Assembly: GCA_028023455.1 (NCBI GenBank)
Contig: JAQFVV010006200.1
Location: 8,546,521 to 8,610,520, forward strand
Direction of reading: 5' to 3'
Source: Epiperipatus broadwayi
Lineage: Eukaryota > Onychophora > Udeonychophora > Euonychophora > Peripatidae
DNA length: 64,000 bases
This document shows positions 1 through 12,408 of this stretch, in pieces (the first letter of the stretch is position 1; the number at the start of each line of letters is the position of its first letter). The notes beneath the pieces were generated by a model. That model worked only from the letters and a program-made list of their open reading frames with translations. It searched no databases and was not told the origin of the DNA. A program made the position numbers and the translations under genes.

Positions 1-421
1 TGTGATGTTTAGTGGTTTAACACCAATCCTGCATAATAGGATAGTGGTGGCTATGGTTGTTTAAGAGCCAAAGACACCAAAATGTATGGGTACTGAATTG
101 AGTTCAGACCCATATGACTATATAAGCTATTGAGCTTAGATTGAAAATATTTTTATGTTTTCAATTTCATTTTCATAGTTTTGTAGTAAAGTAGAGTCAA
201 AATGTGGCTGCTGGGGGGTTGCATTAGATCCCTAAGATCGAGGTGCAGTGCTCTCAGATCCAAGGCTCCTCACTGATGATGGCCACAAAACAGAAACTAG
301 TCTGGGGATATTGGATGAGTAGGCACTAGATAGGGATTTTATGCACAAGCCTTCTGGCATCCATTGATTACTCTGGTTGGCACAGGGTGGCACTACTGTA
401 TGGAGAGTTTTGCCTTTGTTT
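1..421 (-). repeat. R1 family repeat, long copy (window-edge truncated)
   Basis: This is the longest-form copy of the commonest family in the window. Plus orientation is defined as the one that begins AAAACTCTCCATACAGT. Here the copy runs in minus orientation, from the TGTGATGTTTA end module at base 1 to the complementary ACTGTATGGAGAGTTTTGCC near 420. The same blocks, in the same order, occur at 17165-17640 and 49535-49973. Those blocks are a GGCTGCTGG block, a GATCTAGGTGCAGTGCTCTC block and a GGGATATTGGATGAGTAGGC block. No protein is encoded. It probably continues to the left of the window. Confidence 0.85.
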
Positions 422-3419
422 ACAAATTATTATATCTTAATCTTTTTAATGGTTTATTATATAATTTATTATGCATAGATCTATTTACTTAACTTTGCAT
501 TTAATATGCTGATCTGACTCTGTTACTAATTTGTAGACTAAGGGCATTATTTTAAATTTTGAACCTGTTTTTATTTACTTTGATTTTCATGCATACAATT
601 GCATGTGTCTGTTCTTTCATAATCACCATACTATGTGTTATATAAAAATTATAAAACTGTGTTAACTTTATATGAGTATTCATATAGTTAATTGCTTAGG
701 TCATGTGATATACAAAAACCCAAACAACAGATTTATTAGAATAATTTCTTTAATTGTAAAAAATTTTTTTACTGTTAAGCTGAGAATTGATTCTGGAACC
801 TTTAGCTTTGAATCTGTATTTCTCCTGCTGCACAAAACAATAACTCTATGATGTCGGACTTATAAAATGCTCTGAAAAACCAGTTATGCTAAAATGTTTC
901 AATGAAGTAATTTACTTTTACTTCATAGATGTTCCAGATGATTTTTAGATTTACATTTATGTAACATTTGGTTATTAGGTGCAGGCATAGGGAAAAATAA
1001 AGAAATAATCAGAAAATTAAGAAAAATGACCAGAGCTTCTTGAAAAGGATTTAAAAATAGAAATATCTGCATTTTAATGATATAAGAATTCATTAAAGTT
1101 TGGATGTAACTCTAAAATTGAGATACTAGAAAAAATATGTTAAGAGGTTAATATGCAGTGACAAACTACCATTGATGATGGTCATTTGTTATTTTTTGAT
1201 CATAGCATTCTCTTGCCTAATTATTTTCCTGCCTTTGTGCAGAGTCTTAATATAAACATTGGTACAAATATTATTTTAATGAGAATGAAGATGAAAATTT
1301 TCAGGAAAAAGCAAGCTATTTTTATGGAAGAATTACTTAGAAAAAGGATAAAACAAAAGATATATTATAGAAATTAAAATTATAATGGGTTTGAATGTAG
1401 ATACTATGAGTATTTTGTTAAAATGTTTTAACCCTTTAAAAATTGAAGGTTAAACATTTTTTTTAAAACCATCATCATTATTACCAATAAGATGTTAATA
1501 ACAATAAACTTTTCTCTTTAAACATATAGTTCCAAGTAATCTTTCATACATGAAAAAATTTGATAAAATTGTTTTCTTCTTTTAAAAAATTATGAACTCA
1601 TATTTCCCAATACATTATACACATGTTTCTGTTGTTTTAAATATCCGCTAACTACAGTTAGGAAAAAAATGTGGAGAATTGACCAGAGAATTTATAAGAA
1701 AATAAATTTTCAGTATTCAATGTTAATTTATAATAGTGCTAAAATACAAATATTTCCTTCAATATCATAATATTTATACTTCCAAAATGTAAGAAAATAT
1801 GTGTCTGCAATTATGTTCAATTTGACATAAAACTTCAATCATAAAGGCAATGAGAAACAACATTTTTGTGAAAGTTTTGTTAAATGATACACAATATAGT
1901 TTTTTAAGAATCCTTTCTTTTTGATGTATTTTATTTAAAGAGGTCCTTGATAATGACTGTAAGGATGTAATTGAAAAATTGGAAATGTGTAATGTATTGA
2001 CATATATCAGTTTATGAAAATAACAAATTTTTAAGAAGAAAAAGAGAGAAAACAATTTTATTGAATTTTTATATTTAAAAGGTTAAACATAACTTGATTA
2101 AGAGTTAAATTGTATAATTAAGTTTTCATAATGTGGCCTTCAGTTTGAATACTGCTTGTGAAAAGAAATTTTTTTAAACTTATTTATTGTTAAAAACATC
2201 TTTAGAAGTAACAAAAATATCTTAGGAACAGTAAAATTATCTTTAGAAATACAAAAACAGTTTAATATTGAGATATAAAATATTTTCTATTTATTTATCA
2301 TATAAGTTCACAACTCTTTAAAAAAAACATGATTTATAAAAATAAATTATATATAAAAATTATATATTTTATAAAAATTTAATTTGTATATGTTAAATTA
2401 AAAATACTTGAAATAGAAAAATAGTTTTTTTAAGCTTTATTAATATAACAACAATTTTTTCTATTATAATATGTTTCTTGACACTTGTGCTTTAAAGATG
2501 TTCTTTTCCCCATACAGCTGCCATATAGGAACAGTAATGAAAACTATAATATATAATAACTATTAGAATGTTCAATGTAAAAATATGGCTAAAACTGTAA
2601 ATCAGAAGGAGATATAATATTCAGGATTGTAGTCTCAACAGTTATGGATTTTTCTACTAAAGGATTAAAGCTATGACATAATTCAGATAAAATTGCTTTT
2701 CAAAGATATTAAAAAAACTGAGACAGTTGAGGAATTATAAATCTATACCACTAACAACATATATATTCAGTTCAATATAGATTAATTATATTATGCATAA
2801 AATAGGAACAACGTGAAATAATGAAATTTTAGATCGTATAGCACATGATTCTCAAATCCTAATATATGAAGAAATTTAACTGGTTCACAAAAAAACATTA
2901 TCATTTATAACTTTAGATCAGAAAAGATGGCACAATAAAACTGATATTTACTTTTATATACACATTAATTTTGGAATCCAACAGACTTATGTGAGAATTT
3001 GCCATAGCAATCATCATTAATTTGTATCCACTACTTTGATTTATAATTGGTTGTTTGCTAACTGAACTTCAAAAAAATTTTGAAACTTCTTAAAGCATTG
3101 TAATTTTTATAAGATTAATGACATCATAGTATATTGAGTTCATTAAAGCTAACCATTTGAGGATCAAAAACATACTTTGATCACATACAATGACAATGTG
3201 TATTAATGATTAATTTTTAAATATATACATTAGGTAAAATATATTCACTCACTCACTTTTGGATTATTTTTATGAACATTATTTTGCCTGCAGCTTCAAA
3301 TATGATCTTTATAATTATAAATTATTTTGAGAAAAAAATGACTTCATGCTTTATGGAGTTAATGATCAACTTAATATTATCAAAGATTACTAAATATAAT
3401 TTTTTTTTTACTGTTTTCT
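422..3419. other. AT-rich DNA, no gene seen
   Basis: Homopolymer-rich, stop-dense DNA. The short open frames at 1186-1377 and 1774-2055 have low-complexity composition (F, I, K, N) and no recognisable motif, so I do not call them genes. Confidence 0.6.
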
Positions 3420-3660
3420 GGATTATTATAACATTTAAATAAATGTTAAGGACATTCATATAGAAAAGGTAGTTTTTGTAATTTTAAACTTTAGTTTTAT
3501 TAATGTTTAGCATGCTTTCAATATGTGAAATATATTTATAGCATTGCTATGAATATATTTTACATATCAAAATCAAGCTAAGCATTAATAAAACTAAAGT
3601 TTAAATTATAAGGGCTACCTTTTCTGTATGAATGTCTACAACATTTATTTGAATATTATA
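3420..3660. repeat. Palindromic MITE-like hairpin
   Basis: Two arms of about 115 bp are inverted copies with few mismatches. AGAAAAGGTAGTTTTTGTAA in the left arm mirrors the right-arm AGGGCTACCTTTTCTG region, and TTTAGTTTTATTAATG mirrors CATTAATAAAACTAAA. The centre is near 3543 with almost no loop. The shape is that of a foldback or MITE DNA element. No transposase is encoded and the superfamily is not identifiable. Confidence 0.75.
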
Positions 3661-5824
3661 AATTAAAAATATTTATTTGTTCAATTTAAAATCTATAATC
3701 TCATAATTTATTTTTGACATATTCAAAATAATGGTGACTTTCATCACCACAAACATAAAAATACAGTTTTGGCCCAAAAAAAGAGAGACTTAATCATTTA
3801 CATGAATAAAACTAGAACAATCAACTGTATGTAATGTTTCTTTATATAATTTTTATTTAATTTCAACAACATTTACATAAAATAAACTCATGAATTACTG
3901 CTTTTATAAAATAATTAACAGTACTGAAACAAAAATTCAATGTTTTATTGATTAAATATTACAAAAATAAAAAAAAACTTTGATAACAGAATATAAAGTG
4001 CACCAAAAATAAATTTTGAAATGTACATTGTGTTAAGATATTTTTTTTTCAACATGCTTTATTTTAATTTAATGAATCGTGACTCAGCAAATATTCCTGA
4101 CTGTATAAACAAAATGGCGACCATCAATGAAGAAATTATAATTTTTTTTAAAAAAATTATAACTGCTGAAATGTTTTTTTTTTTTTGCAGTATATTTACC
4201 CACAGGTTAATATTTTTTTAATTAATAATATGCTTAGTAAAAAGTTTATTCATTAATTAACACTTTTTTTTTTCAATTTAAGCTTTTTTTAAAAATCAGT
4301 TTTTATATAGTTTGAATTTAAGGTAAGTTAATAACCCCCCCAATGTTACAATTGTTTATTTTTTATGCAAGATTTTTAATTTACAAGGCATTTTGGTAAA
4401 CCAATTGAGCTCATTGTTTGAGATAAAGATATATTAGTATAAAATATGCCTAATATTTTAATTTTATACATATATTTATTTAAAAGCATAAAAATGTGAA
4501 TTAAATATAAAAAAAAAGTTATGAATTCAAAATAACCTCCTTAGCAATTTATCTTCAAATTTAAAACTGTTTATTTTTTTAATAAACTGAAAGATGTTCT
4601 AATCTAGTCTATTTGCAAATAATTTGGCAATGAATATTTGGCAATGTTTTTCACAGATTTTCACATTTATAAATTAAAAATAACTTCTTTTTTTATCATT
4701 GCATTTATTGGGCTATCTTTATTTATAATTTAAGACTGAAAAAGTTTTTTTTTAAAAAAAAATATTTTATATTTTGGTTGATTATGAAAGTGAAGTTAGA
4801 AATTCCTGGTCCATCTCTTCATCCAGTTTAACAGTTTTGCAAACAAACAAATTAATTTATGAATGGAAATTATAACAAAGTTGTAACAAAATTTATGTTT
4901 GATTATTAGTTATATATTCAAAATAAAATGTATGATGTGCTTTGTAAAATATATATTCATGCAGTGTTCAATTTATTTACAGTATATACTTTTATATTGC
5001 CAAAATTAACTGACCTTTATCTGGTTCATGATAGAAAAAGATGAAATGTGATGATATAGATGTTTGTAAATGGTATAAAAACACTTGTGACTTAACTGAT
5101 AGTATTTGACTGGTGTTATGGGAGTTGAATGAAAATATAAATACTTTTTTGAGATGTTTAATGCTATTAACATTGATGTTTAAAGATAAAAAACTGAAAA
5201 TGGAGAGGGTGGTAAAGCTTAATGTTTAATCTTCTACTATGCAGAACATCTTCAATAATAAATTGTTTGTTTGTTAAAAACATAAATGTTAAACTTAATA
5301 TGTCATTATTAGTATTAATTGTTGTCATTTTATTAATCAATGGTATTTATTATATTTTTAATTTGAGCTTTGGATTTAAAAGGAAATTAATTTTGTTATC
5401 AATCAAATTCTCAGATGTACTACATTCAAATTTTGGTAAGAAAGATATTTAAAAATATCTGATTTAGATGAAATAGTTATTAAAATTATTGGAATTTCTT
5501 TATATAGAGAGATGAGGTTAATATAATATTTTATGAGGTTACATAAGATGATATTGTTATTGAAGAATACGTTGCAATCAATTATTATAGTATATTGAAA
5601 TAACATGGGAGAAAATTATATATAATGTTCTGGAACTGCTAAGAATGTGTGTGGTTGATAAAAAAAAATGCAAGTATGGTTGTACTATGAGCTGCCATTT
5701 ATATAATTAAAGATGTGTGTGTATCCACTTGCTCACAAATTAGATTTGTAATTGTGCAATGGAATTTCTTTGTTCATCAAGTCTTTACATTGAAGAATCA
5801 ATTATGTAATAAAATAATATATTT
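3661..5824. other. AT-rich DNA, no gene seen
   Basis: Poly-T and poly-A tracts with short frames only (for example 4021-4221 and 5222-5452), all dominated by AT codons. I see no motif, splice pattern or repeat family here. Confidence 0.55.
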
Positions 5825-6115
5825 GTCACATGATCACAATTTCATATGCTTACACATGCTGTTAATAAGAGTACTAAACTCTCTATACAGTAATGCCACC
5901 AAGTGCAAGCCTTCATAATCAATGGATGTAGGAAGGTTTGTACATAAAATCCCTATCTAATCCAACATCCCTATTGATGAAAGCCATAAGCTAGACACTA
6001 CTTTGGGGATGTTGGATGAATAAGCATTAGATAGGGATTTTATACACAAATCTTCCTGCATCCATTGATTACGAAGGCTTGCACTTGGTGGAACTACTGT
6101 ATGGAGAATTTAGTA
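5825..6115. repeat. R1 family, foldback copy
   Basis: It starts with the R1 end module TCACATGATCACAATTTC, followed by the plus-orientation start (ACTCTCTATACAGTAATGCC). It then turns back through the minus-orientation sequence and ends in GGTGGAACTACTGTATGGAG near 6105. The internal blocks CATAAAATCCCTATCTAAT and ATTAGATAGGGATTTTAT face each other. The interior of full-length R1 is absent, so this is an inverted dimer of one R1 end. Confidence 0.8.
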
Positions 6116-6282
6116 TTCTTATATTTATATTTTCACAAGCTCTATTTTTATACAATGTTACAAGATGATAGCTAATGACTTCTACTCATTTATACATACA
6201 CTTCCTATTGTTCTATTCCATTGTAAACTCAATGGAATATGAGACAATTATGATACAATGAATAATGAAGACATTAAAACAG

Positions 6283-6425
6283 ACAAAACTCTCCATACAG
6301 TGGTGCACAAGCCTTCTGGCATCCATTGATTACTCTGGCTTGTACTGAATGACACTACTGTATGGAGAGTTTTGCCTGTTTTAATAACAGTTATGAGCAA
6401 GCATAAGAAATGGTGATCTTGTGAT
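6283..6425. repeat. R1 family, short internal-deletion copy
   Basis: The plus-orientation terminus (AGACAAAACTCTCCATACAG) is joined within about 25 bases to the minus-orientation block GCACAAGCCTTCTGGCATCC. The copy ends ACTGTATGGAGAGTTTTGCC, then the TTATGAGCAAGCATAAGAAA module and GTGATCTTGTGATGA. Only the two termini are left. Confidence 0.8.
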
Positions 6426-7510
6426 GAAGATGGAGCAATGAATAAAGAATGTCAAGATTTAACAAAAATAATAAAAAATTAATTTATAAAATAATAATAA
6501 ATATTTAAGTTGGTTATTTGTAATTTATACACTAAATAAAAATATAAAAAAAATAAGGACAGAATATCAGAGCCCCATTACAATCACATGTATATACTCA
6601 AAATTCTATTATTTGAAAATTAAGATTAACACTATATAAGAAAACTCCAAAGGTCTTAAATAGCAACTGCAAGATACACATATCCGAATTAGCATAGACT
6701 TATAAATATTAATATTGAATTACATAATTTAGCAAAGTTTTAGTAAAATATAAATGATTAATTATAAACATGTAATTGTTGGAGATATAATTTTAAAATC
6801 CCCAAAAATATGTTGAACTTCCATGTTTCCAATTCTTTGCTTATTTTCTTGTGGCTTGAATGTTTTACTAAGATATTATATCTAGTAAATACTAAGCATA
6901 ATAATAACCTAATAATAGAGTAAGCTATGGTAAATATATAGCTCTTTGGGAGTTATGGGAACCATTGCACATGTTGATATAGCTTAGGTAAATCTGCTAT
7001 TATTATGATCATTACAATAATTTGGACTTGTAGATGCTTTTTTAGTGATATTCTGTATAAATATCACCAAAATTTATCCATTCTTATGGATAGTAAGGTA
7101 TATAAAATTTTATTATAGATAATAGAAATCTGGATTTGTGGGTATTCTTTGCTGAATTTTTATATAAATATTTATAATTGATTCTAGTTTTTAGATTTGG
7201 CCCAGTATATGGAATACACAAATTGATATTCGAAGATGATAAAAAGAATTCCAGGATTAAAGTGCTTACAATTGGTTCAAAAGTGTATTTATTAATTGTT
7301 CATTATGTCTGAGATTTGGCCCACATTGGCAAAACTACATTCTGTTAGACAATGTAATCTGTTCTCAGACTATATTTCCCCATTGCCAATATTATATTTT
7401 CAAAAACTTGATCGAATTCTTTCTCAACCGATGTCTTTACTGTCCTGTCTGTCTTCTGTTTAAACATTTTTTCTTTTTGAATAATCAATATTAAGATAAA
7501 ACTATTATAT
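6426..7510. other. AT-rich DNA, no gene seen
   Basis: No open frame of interest and no repeat that I could match elsewhere in the window. Confidence 0.5.
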
Positions 7511-7660
7511 ATATATAAATTAATACACTGTACAGGCTACACATACCTGCACATATGTAATGTAATATATAAGTGATTCGAACTCGGACTTTCACATGAC
7601 CCTCAGCTCTCCATGCCATCTCATACTGTTGACCCACCTGATCATACACACGTTGAAAAG
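7511..7660 (-). repeat. R2 family 3' part, tRNA-derived SINE-like
   Basis: Read on the minus strand it contains GTGAAAGTCCGAGTTCGAAT. The GAGTTCGAATCAC portion resembles a pol III B box. A short tail containing TGCAGGT and GCCTGTAC follows. The same order is found at 23885-23970 and in the R2 units at 9.6-10.9 kb and 38.8 kb. The better-preserved B box here suggests that R2 ends in a tRNA-derived module. Confidence 0.6.
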
Positions 7661-7754
7661 ATATATATATATTAAGAATTAATTATCTTATGTTGAAAAA
7701 AATAAAGTGTTTTTCATAAACAACTATGATTAAATTAAAAAGGAAAAAATAGGT

Positions 7755-7850
7755 TAAAACTGTTAGTCAAGCATTTGTCCCGGGTTAGCGGGTTCGCTTC
7801 CCTGCTGTTACAATGACACATGAGAAGAAAAAAAAACTTTCTTTTAACGT
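7755..7850 (+). repeat. Fragment of tRNA-Val-like SINE
   Basis: It matches, in the opposite orientation, the fuller copy at 47690-47935. The shared block runs from GTCCCGGGTTAGCGGGTTCG through ATGACACATGAGA. The 5' tRNA head (A box and anticodon arm) is missing, so the copy is truncated. Confidence 0.65.
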
Positions 7851-8094
7851 CACAAAAATCATCTAAAATTACTGACGCTTTAGTTTTTTCTAGTTAATAT
7901 TATAAAATGTAAAAAAACTCTTTACGTAGCACAATTTTATATATTATTTGTCATCATCATAATATGAGGTATAATTGTCTTAATATGTTTTAAAATATCT
8001 TTTATAATTTTAATATTCTTCTAATTGTCAGGTATAGTTAACTTTTATAACATCTTTTGATTTGAAATCAAAACATTATAAAAAGTTCTGTCTA

Positions 8095-8465
8095 TATCAC
8101 ATGATCATGATTTCTTATGCTTGCTCATAACTTATTAAAACAGGCAAAACTCTAAGAATAGTGTCTTTCAGTGGAAGCCAAAGTAATCAATTGATGCCAG
8201 AAGGCATGTGCATAAAATCCTATCTAGTGCCTACTCATCCAATATCCCTAGACTAATTTCTAGCTTTGTCAGTGATCTAGGTGCAGTTCTCTCATATCCA
8301 AAGCTCCTCACTGATGAAAGCCACAAGCTAGGAACTATTCAGGGGATATTGGATGAGTAGGCAGCAGATAGGGATTTTATGCACATCCCTTCTGGCATCC
8401 ATTGATTACTCTGGTTTGTACTGAGTGGCATTACTGTATGGAGAGTTTTGCCTGTTTTAATAATC
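8095..8465. repeat. R1 family, foldback copy
   Basis: The order is end module ATCACATGATCATGATTTC, plus-orientation start (AAAACAGGCAAAACTC), then CCTACTCATCCAATATCCC. It turns at about 8270 into minus orientation: GGTGCAGTTCTCTCATATCC, GGATATTGGATGAGTAGGC, and finally ACTGTATGGAGAGTTTTGCC plus TGTTTTAATAA. The arms are unequal, but the structure is an inverted dimer like that at 5825-6115. Confidence 0.85.
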
Positions 8466-8737
8466 TGTGTATATCATTAATAACAAAATTCAACTTCTAT
8501 CTCTTGCAAGATTTGAAAATACCTTGGAATAAAGAAGTGCCATTTAGCAATCATAAGGGTCTTATAATGTACACTTCCTGCCACCCCACAACCAGGGATT
8601 TAATCTGTTTGGGTGAACCTAGAACAATGGGCTTACATTTTTTTTCTTTTGGATGGCTATTCTATAGTTAAACTAGCTACCCATTGAATAGTGATCAGTA
8701 AGATATATTTAAATATTTTTTTAAGCAGAGGATAAAG

Positions 8738-8793
8738 ATCAATGTTAATCTAGGTTAGGTAGGTAATCAATGTTAGTCTAGGTTAGGTAGGTA
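8738..8793 (+). repeat. 28-bp tandem duplication
   Basis: Two adjacent copies of a unit containing ATCTAGGTTAGGTAGGTA differ at one base. No function is suggested. Confidence 0.85.
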
Positions 8794-8799
8794 TTGATG

Positions 8800-9628
8800 C
8801 AAAATGTTCATTTGTAATATGATGTCTTTCATTACTGGCGGAGAAGGTATTATGCCTCTATAGATGTGAAGCTGATAGACATTTTTTTTGCTTTTAATCA
8901 CAGATGACTACAAATGTTATAAATTACAGGAAGTAGAACTGATCTCATATGAGGTCTTAACAACTAGATTGTTAACTTCTGAAAATGAATCATGAATATA
9001 TACCCATGGCAGAAAATTGATTACAATGAAAATAGGTAATCTTAGTATAAATAAAAAAAGTTTTATTTTATATTTGAGAGCAATAGAATGAACAAAATAT
9101 AGAAGAATTTTTAAAAACTGTTGACATGTTTCTGTTCAAGTGATCTCTGTTATCATCATCATTTGAGAAGGGCAATGAATTGCTTTAAGTTTTATTCAGA
9201 AACAATTTTAGAATCCGCTGCAAAAAAAGTAATAAGGATTAATAAAAGTAAATAAATTCATGGTTAGTTGCTTGGAAGATCATTTGAAGTTTGATTTCTC
9301 TCATGGATGATTGAGCAATCAGTTAAACAACTAGGTTTTTTTGTCATTTATTTTACTCAGCTGAGAATCAATTCTGAAATTTTTAGCTAAGTCTGACAAT
9401 CTACAGAATGACTAACACAGGATAGACCATTTTTACAAGGTTCTGAAATTAATTTTCATTGATACTATTACTAGAGAGAATTGGAATGCTAAAACTTGAA
9501 AGATAATGAAGGGAACAAGTTATGTGCTAATATTGATTTGGAAAAAAAATTCACATGATTAAAGATTTAAAATCCAATATGATGATTTGTAACATGATTC
9601 CAGGAGAAAACGTTATAATAATAAATAA
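8800..9628. other. AT-rich DNA, no gene seen
   Basis: No coding or repeat signal that I can support. Confidence 0.5.
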
Positions 9629-10090
9629 ACTGAAATACAGGCTTATTATATACCTGTATCAATATATGTAATATATAGGGTATATGAGCATAGACTTTCA
9701 CATGACCCACCACTCTCCACTCTATCTCATAACACTGATACACCTGAACACATATATGTCAAAAAGATAAATAATCACCTATGCATTTCATGCTAAACCA
9801 ACAATCATCATTTGGTCTAGATTATCATCTCCACACATATATGCAATAGGTGCTCAGTTATATATTAAGATAGCCAATCTTCATACTTTAATGGACAGGC
9901 TTCAATCCACTCCAACTCTTCAACCGTTCATTCAATTGAAAATCTGATGATGGAAAACTCAAAGGTCACCCTGAGGCTGAGATTCTTATCACACCCATGT
10001 TGACCTAAAGTCAATTTGACCCCTCATGTACAGGACATAATCCATTTAATACATATACAAGGGATGGGCAGACATCTCTACTATGTAATA
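9629..10090 (-). repeat. R2 family unit 1 of array
   Basis: A unit of about 460 bp bounded on both sides by ACTGAAATACAG. Internal landmarks are GACTTTCACATGACCCACC, GTGCTCAGTTATATATTAAG, CAATTGAAAATCTGATGATG and CAAGGGATGGGCAGACATC. It is the same family, in the opposite orientation, as 38785-39190. Strand is assigned so that the tRNA-like module (tGTGAAAGTC...) reads forward. Confidence 0.85.
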
Positions 10091-10430
10091 ACTGAAATAC
10101 AGGCTTATTATATACCTGTATCAATATATGTAATATATAGGGTATATGAGCATAGACTTTCACATGACCCACCATTCTCCACTCTATCTCATAGCCCTAA
10201 TACACCTGAACACATATATGTCGAAAAGATAAATAAACACCAATATACGTATTTCATGCTAAGCCAGCAATCATCAGTTGGTTCAGATTATCATCTCCAC
10301 ACATATATGCAATAAGTACTCAGTTATATATTAAGATAGCCAATCTTCATACTTTAATGGACAGGCTTCAATTCACTCCGACCATCCATCCAATTGAAAA
10401 TCTGATGATGGAACGCTCAAAGGCCACACT
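10091..10430 (-). repeat. R2 family unit 2, direct repeat of unit 1
   Basis: It repeats unit 1 in the same orientation from the ACTGAAATACAGGCTTATTA start. It stops after the GAAAATCTGATGATGG and AAAGGCCAC blocks, about 120 bp short. At that point it fuses to an inverted unit. Confidence 0.85.
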
Positions 10431-10870
10431 GTATTTCAGTTATTACATAATAGAGATGTCTGCCCATCCCTTGTATATATATTAAATGGATTATGTCCTG
10501 TACATGAGGGGTCAGATTGACTTTAGGTCAACATGGGTTGATGAGAATCTCGGCCTCAGGATGGCCTTTGAGTATTCCATTATTAGATTTTCAATTGGAT
10601 GGACAGTTGAAGAGTTGGAGTGTGGAGTGGATTGAAACCTGTCCATTAAAGTATGAAGATTGGCTATCTTAATATATAACTGAGCACCTATTGCATATGT
10701 GTGTGGAGATGATAATCTGGACCAACTGATGATTGCTGGTTTAGCATGAAATATGTACATTGTTGATTATTTATCTTTTCGACTTATATGTGTTCAGGTG
10801 TATCAGTGTTATGAGATAGAGTGGAGAGTGGTGGGTCATGTGAAAGTCTGTGCTCATATACCCTATATAT
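10428..10870 (+). repeat. R2 family unit 3, inverted
   Basis: It starts CTGTATTTCAGTTATTACAT and runs as the reverse complement of unit 1 to CATATACCCTATATAT. With unit 2 it forms an inverted repeat with arms of roughly 340 bp. The open frames at 10016-10315 and 10512-10760 lie wholly inside these repeats and are not genes. Confidence 0.85.
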
Positions 10871-11190
10871 AATAATAAATAAAGAATATTTGCCATAAAA
10901 TACAGCAATGCTTCTCTTTTCAGGAATCAAAGATACATTCAAATTATGGCTTCAAATATCAAAATTAAGTTTAAGAAATTAAATGAAAATTATTTTAAGA
11001 AGTAAAGACATTGGACAAGTTAATAGAAATAATGGCAAAATGTTGGTGTTTAAGTGGAAAATAAAAAATACAGACAAAAATAATTAGATTCATGGTTGAA
11101 AAATCCCAACAAAATATTGGAGAAATTTGTAATAAAAGTTATTTCATATGAAAAAAAAATTTGAAAGATTAACATTGAATCTTAAGTAGG

Positions 11191-11548
11191 AAAAGCAAAC
11201 AGCAAAAATTAGAAAGGACAATTTAGAATTTATAGAATAGCAGTTTAAGACAAGGTGTAATGAAATAAAGCAATCACATTGAAAACTATTTTGATATATA
11301 TAATGCAGAAAAAGACACAATATAAGATTGAACATGAATAATATTCACTAACAACTATGAAATTTTAAAAGCAAACAGCAAAAATTAGAAAGGACAATTT
11401 AGAATTTATAGAATAGCAGTTTAAGACAAGGTGTAATGAAATAAAGCAATCACATTGAAAACTATTTTGATATATATATAATGCAGAAAAAGACACAATA
11501 TAAGATTGAACATGAATAATATTCACTAACAACTATGAAATTTTAAAA
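11191..11548 (+). repeat. 176-bp tandem duplication
   Basis: Two head-to-tail copies (11191-11366 and 11367-11548) are identical apart from the length of an internal TA run. Each begins AAAAGCAAACAGCAAAAATT. The near identity means a recent duplication, or an assembly duplication. Confidence 0.9.
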
Positions 11549-12408
11549 CATTGATTATAGTACTGGATTATATAAAGCAAATTTCAATGAAAATGTATAA
11601 TTATCAAAAGAAGTAATTGGCATTTCATAACTGTCTTATAATAATGAATATAATATTTAATATTTTATTGGAAGACATTATAATACCAATTAATCAATTG
11701 AAAAATAATATTATTTCTTGAAATGGTGTAAAATCTGTATAATATATCATGGAAAGACAATACCTAAATACATCTTTATTAGTATCAATTTATAAAAAGG
11801 AAAGTATGAAAACAATAAAAATATTCTTACAATTAGAACTTCATCAAAAACTTTGCAAACATCTTAAATGTAAGATAAAAAACCCAGATAGAGTAACATG
11901 ACAGATGAACAAACTGAATATAGAAAATATATAAGTACTGTGTGACATATATTGTCAATTTACCTCATTGCAGAGAAAGAAGGAAAAATGCTTATATCTA
12001 TGTCCAATATTTTCAGAAGCATATGGTGTTGATAATAAATTAAATTTTCTAAAGAATATTTGTTAACTCAAAAATAACTGAATAAATGTGTAAAGACATT
12101 GATGTTAATTTACAATTGAGAAAGGTGTAAGATGAAAAGGTTCAATGTCCCCAAATGTATTCATGAAACATCTCCAAAAAAAGCACTGACAATATCAAAG
12201 AAAAGAACAAATAAGAAAGAAAGAAAATAAATAATTCATAATGTCCAGATTGATGATGTAGTAATCACTGAAAAATTGTAAAATCAACATATGAGATATT
12301 AAACAAGAAAGCAAAAATATATTTATTATGCATAAGCATGTTTAAAACGATGATAGGAAAAAAGAAAAATTACTTGGATAATATAGAAACTCATATATAT
12401 ATATATAT
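11549..12408. other. AT-rich DNA ending in a TA microsatellite
   Basis: No coding signal. A (TA)n run at about 12393-12408 forms the left flank of the next element. Confidence 0.55.

Noticed and set aside
1774-2055. 93-residue minus-strand frame
   Set aside because: Hydrophobic and AT-codon driven, without start context, splice signals or a motif; expected by chance in DNA of this composition.
10016-10760. Open frames of 99 and 82 residues on opposite strands
   Set aside because: They fall entirely within R2 repeat units and their reading follows from the inverted repeat.
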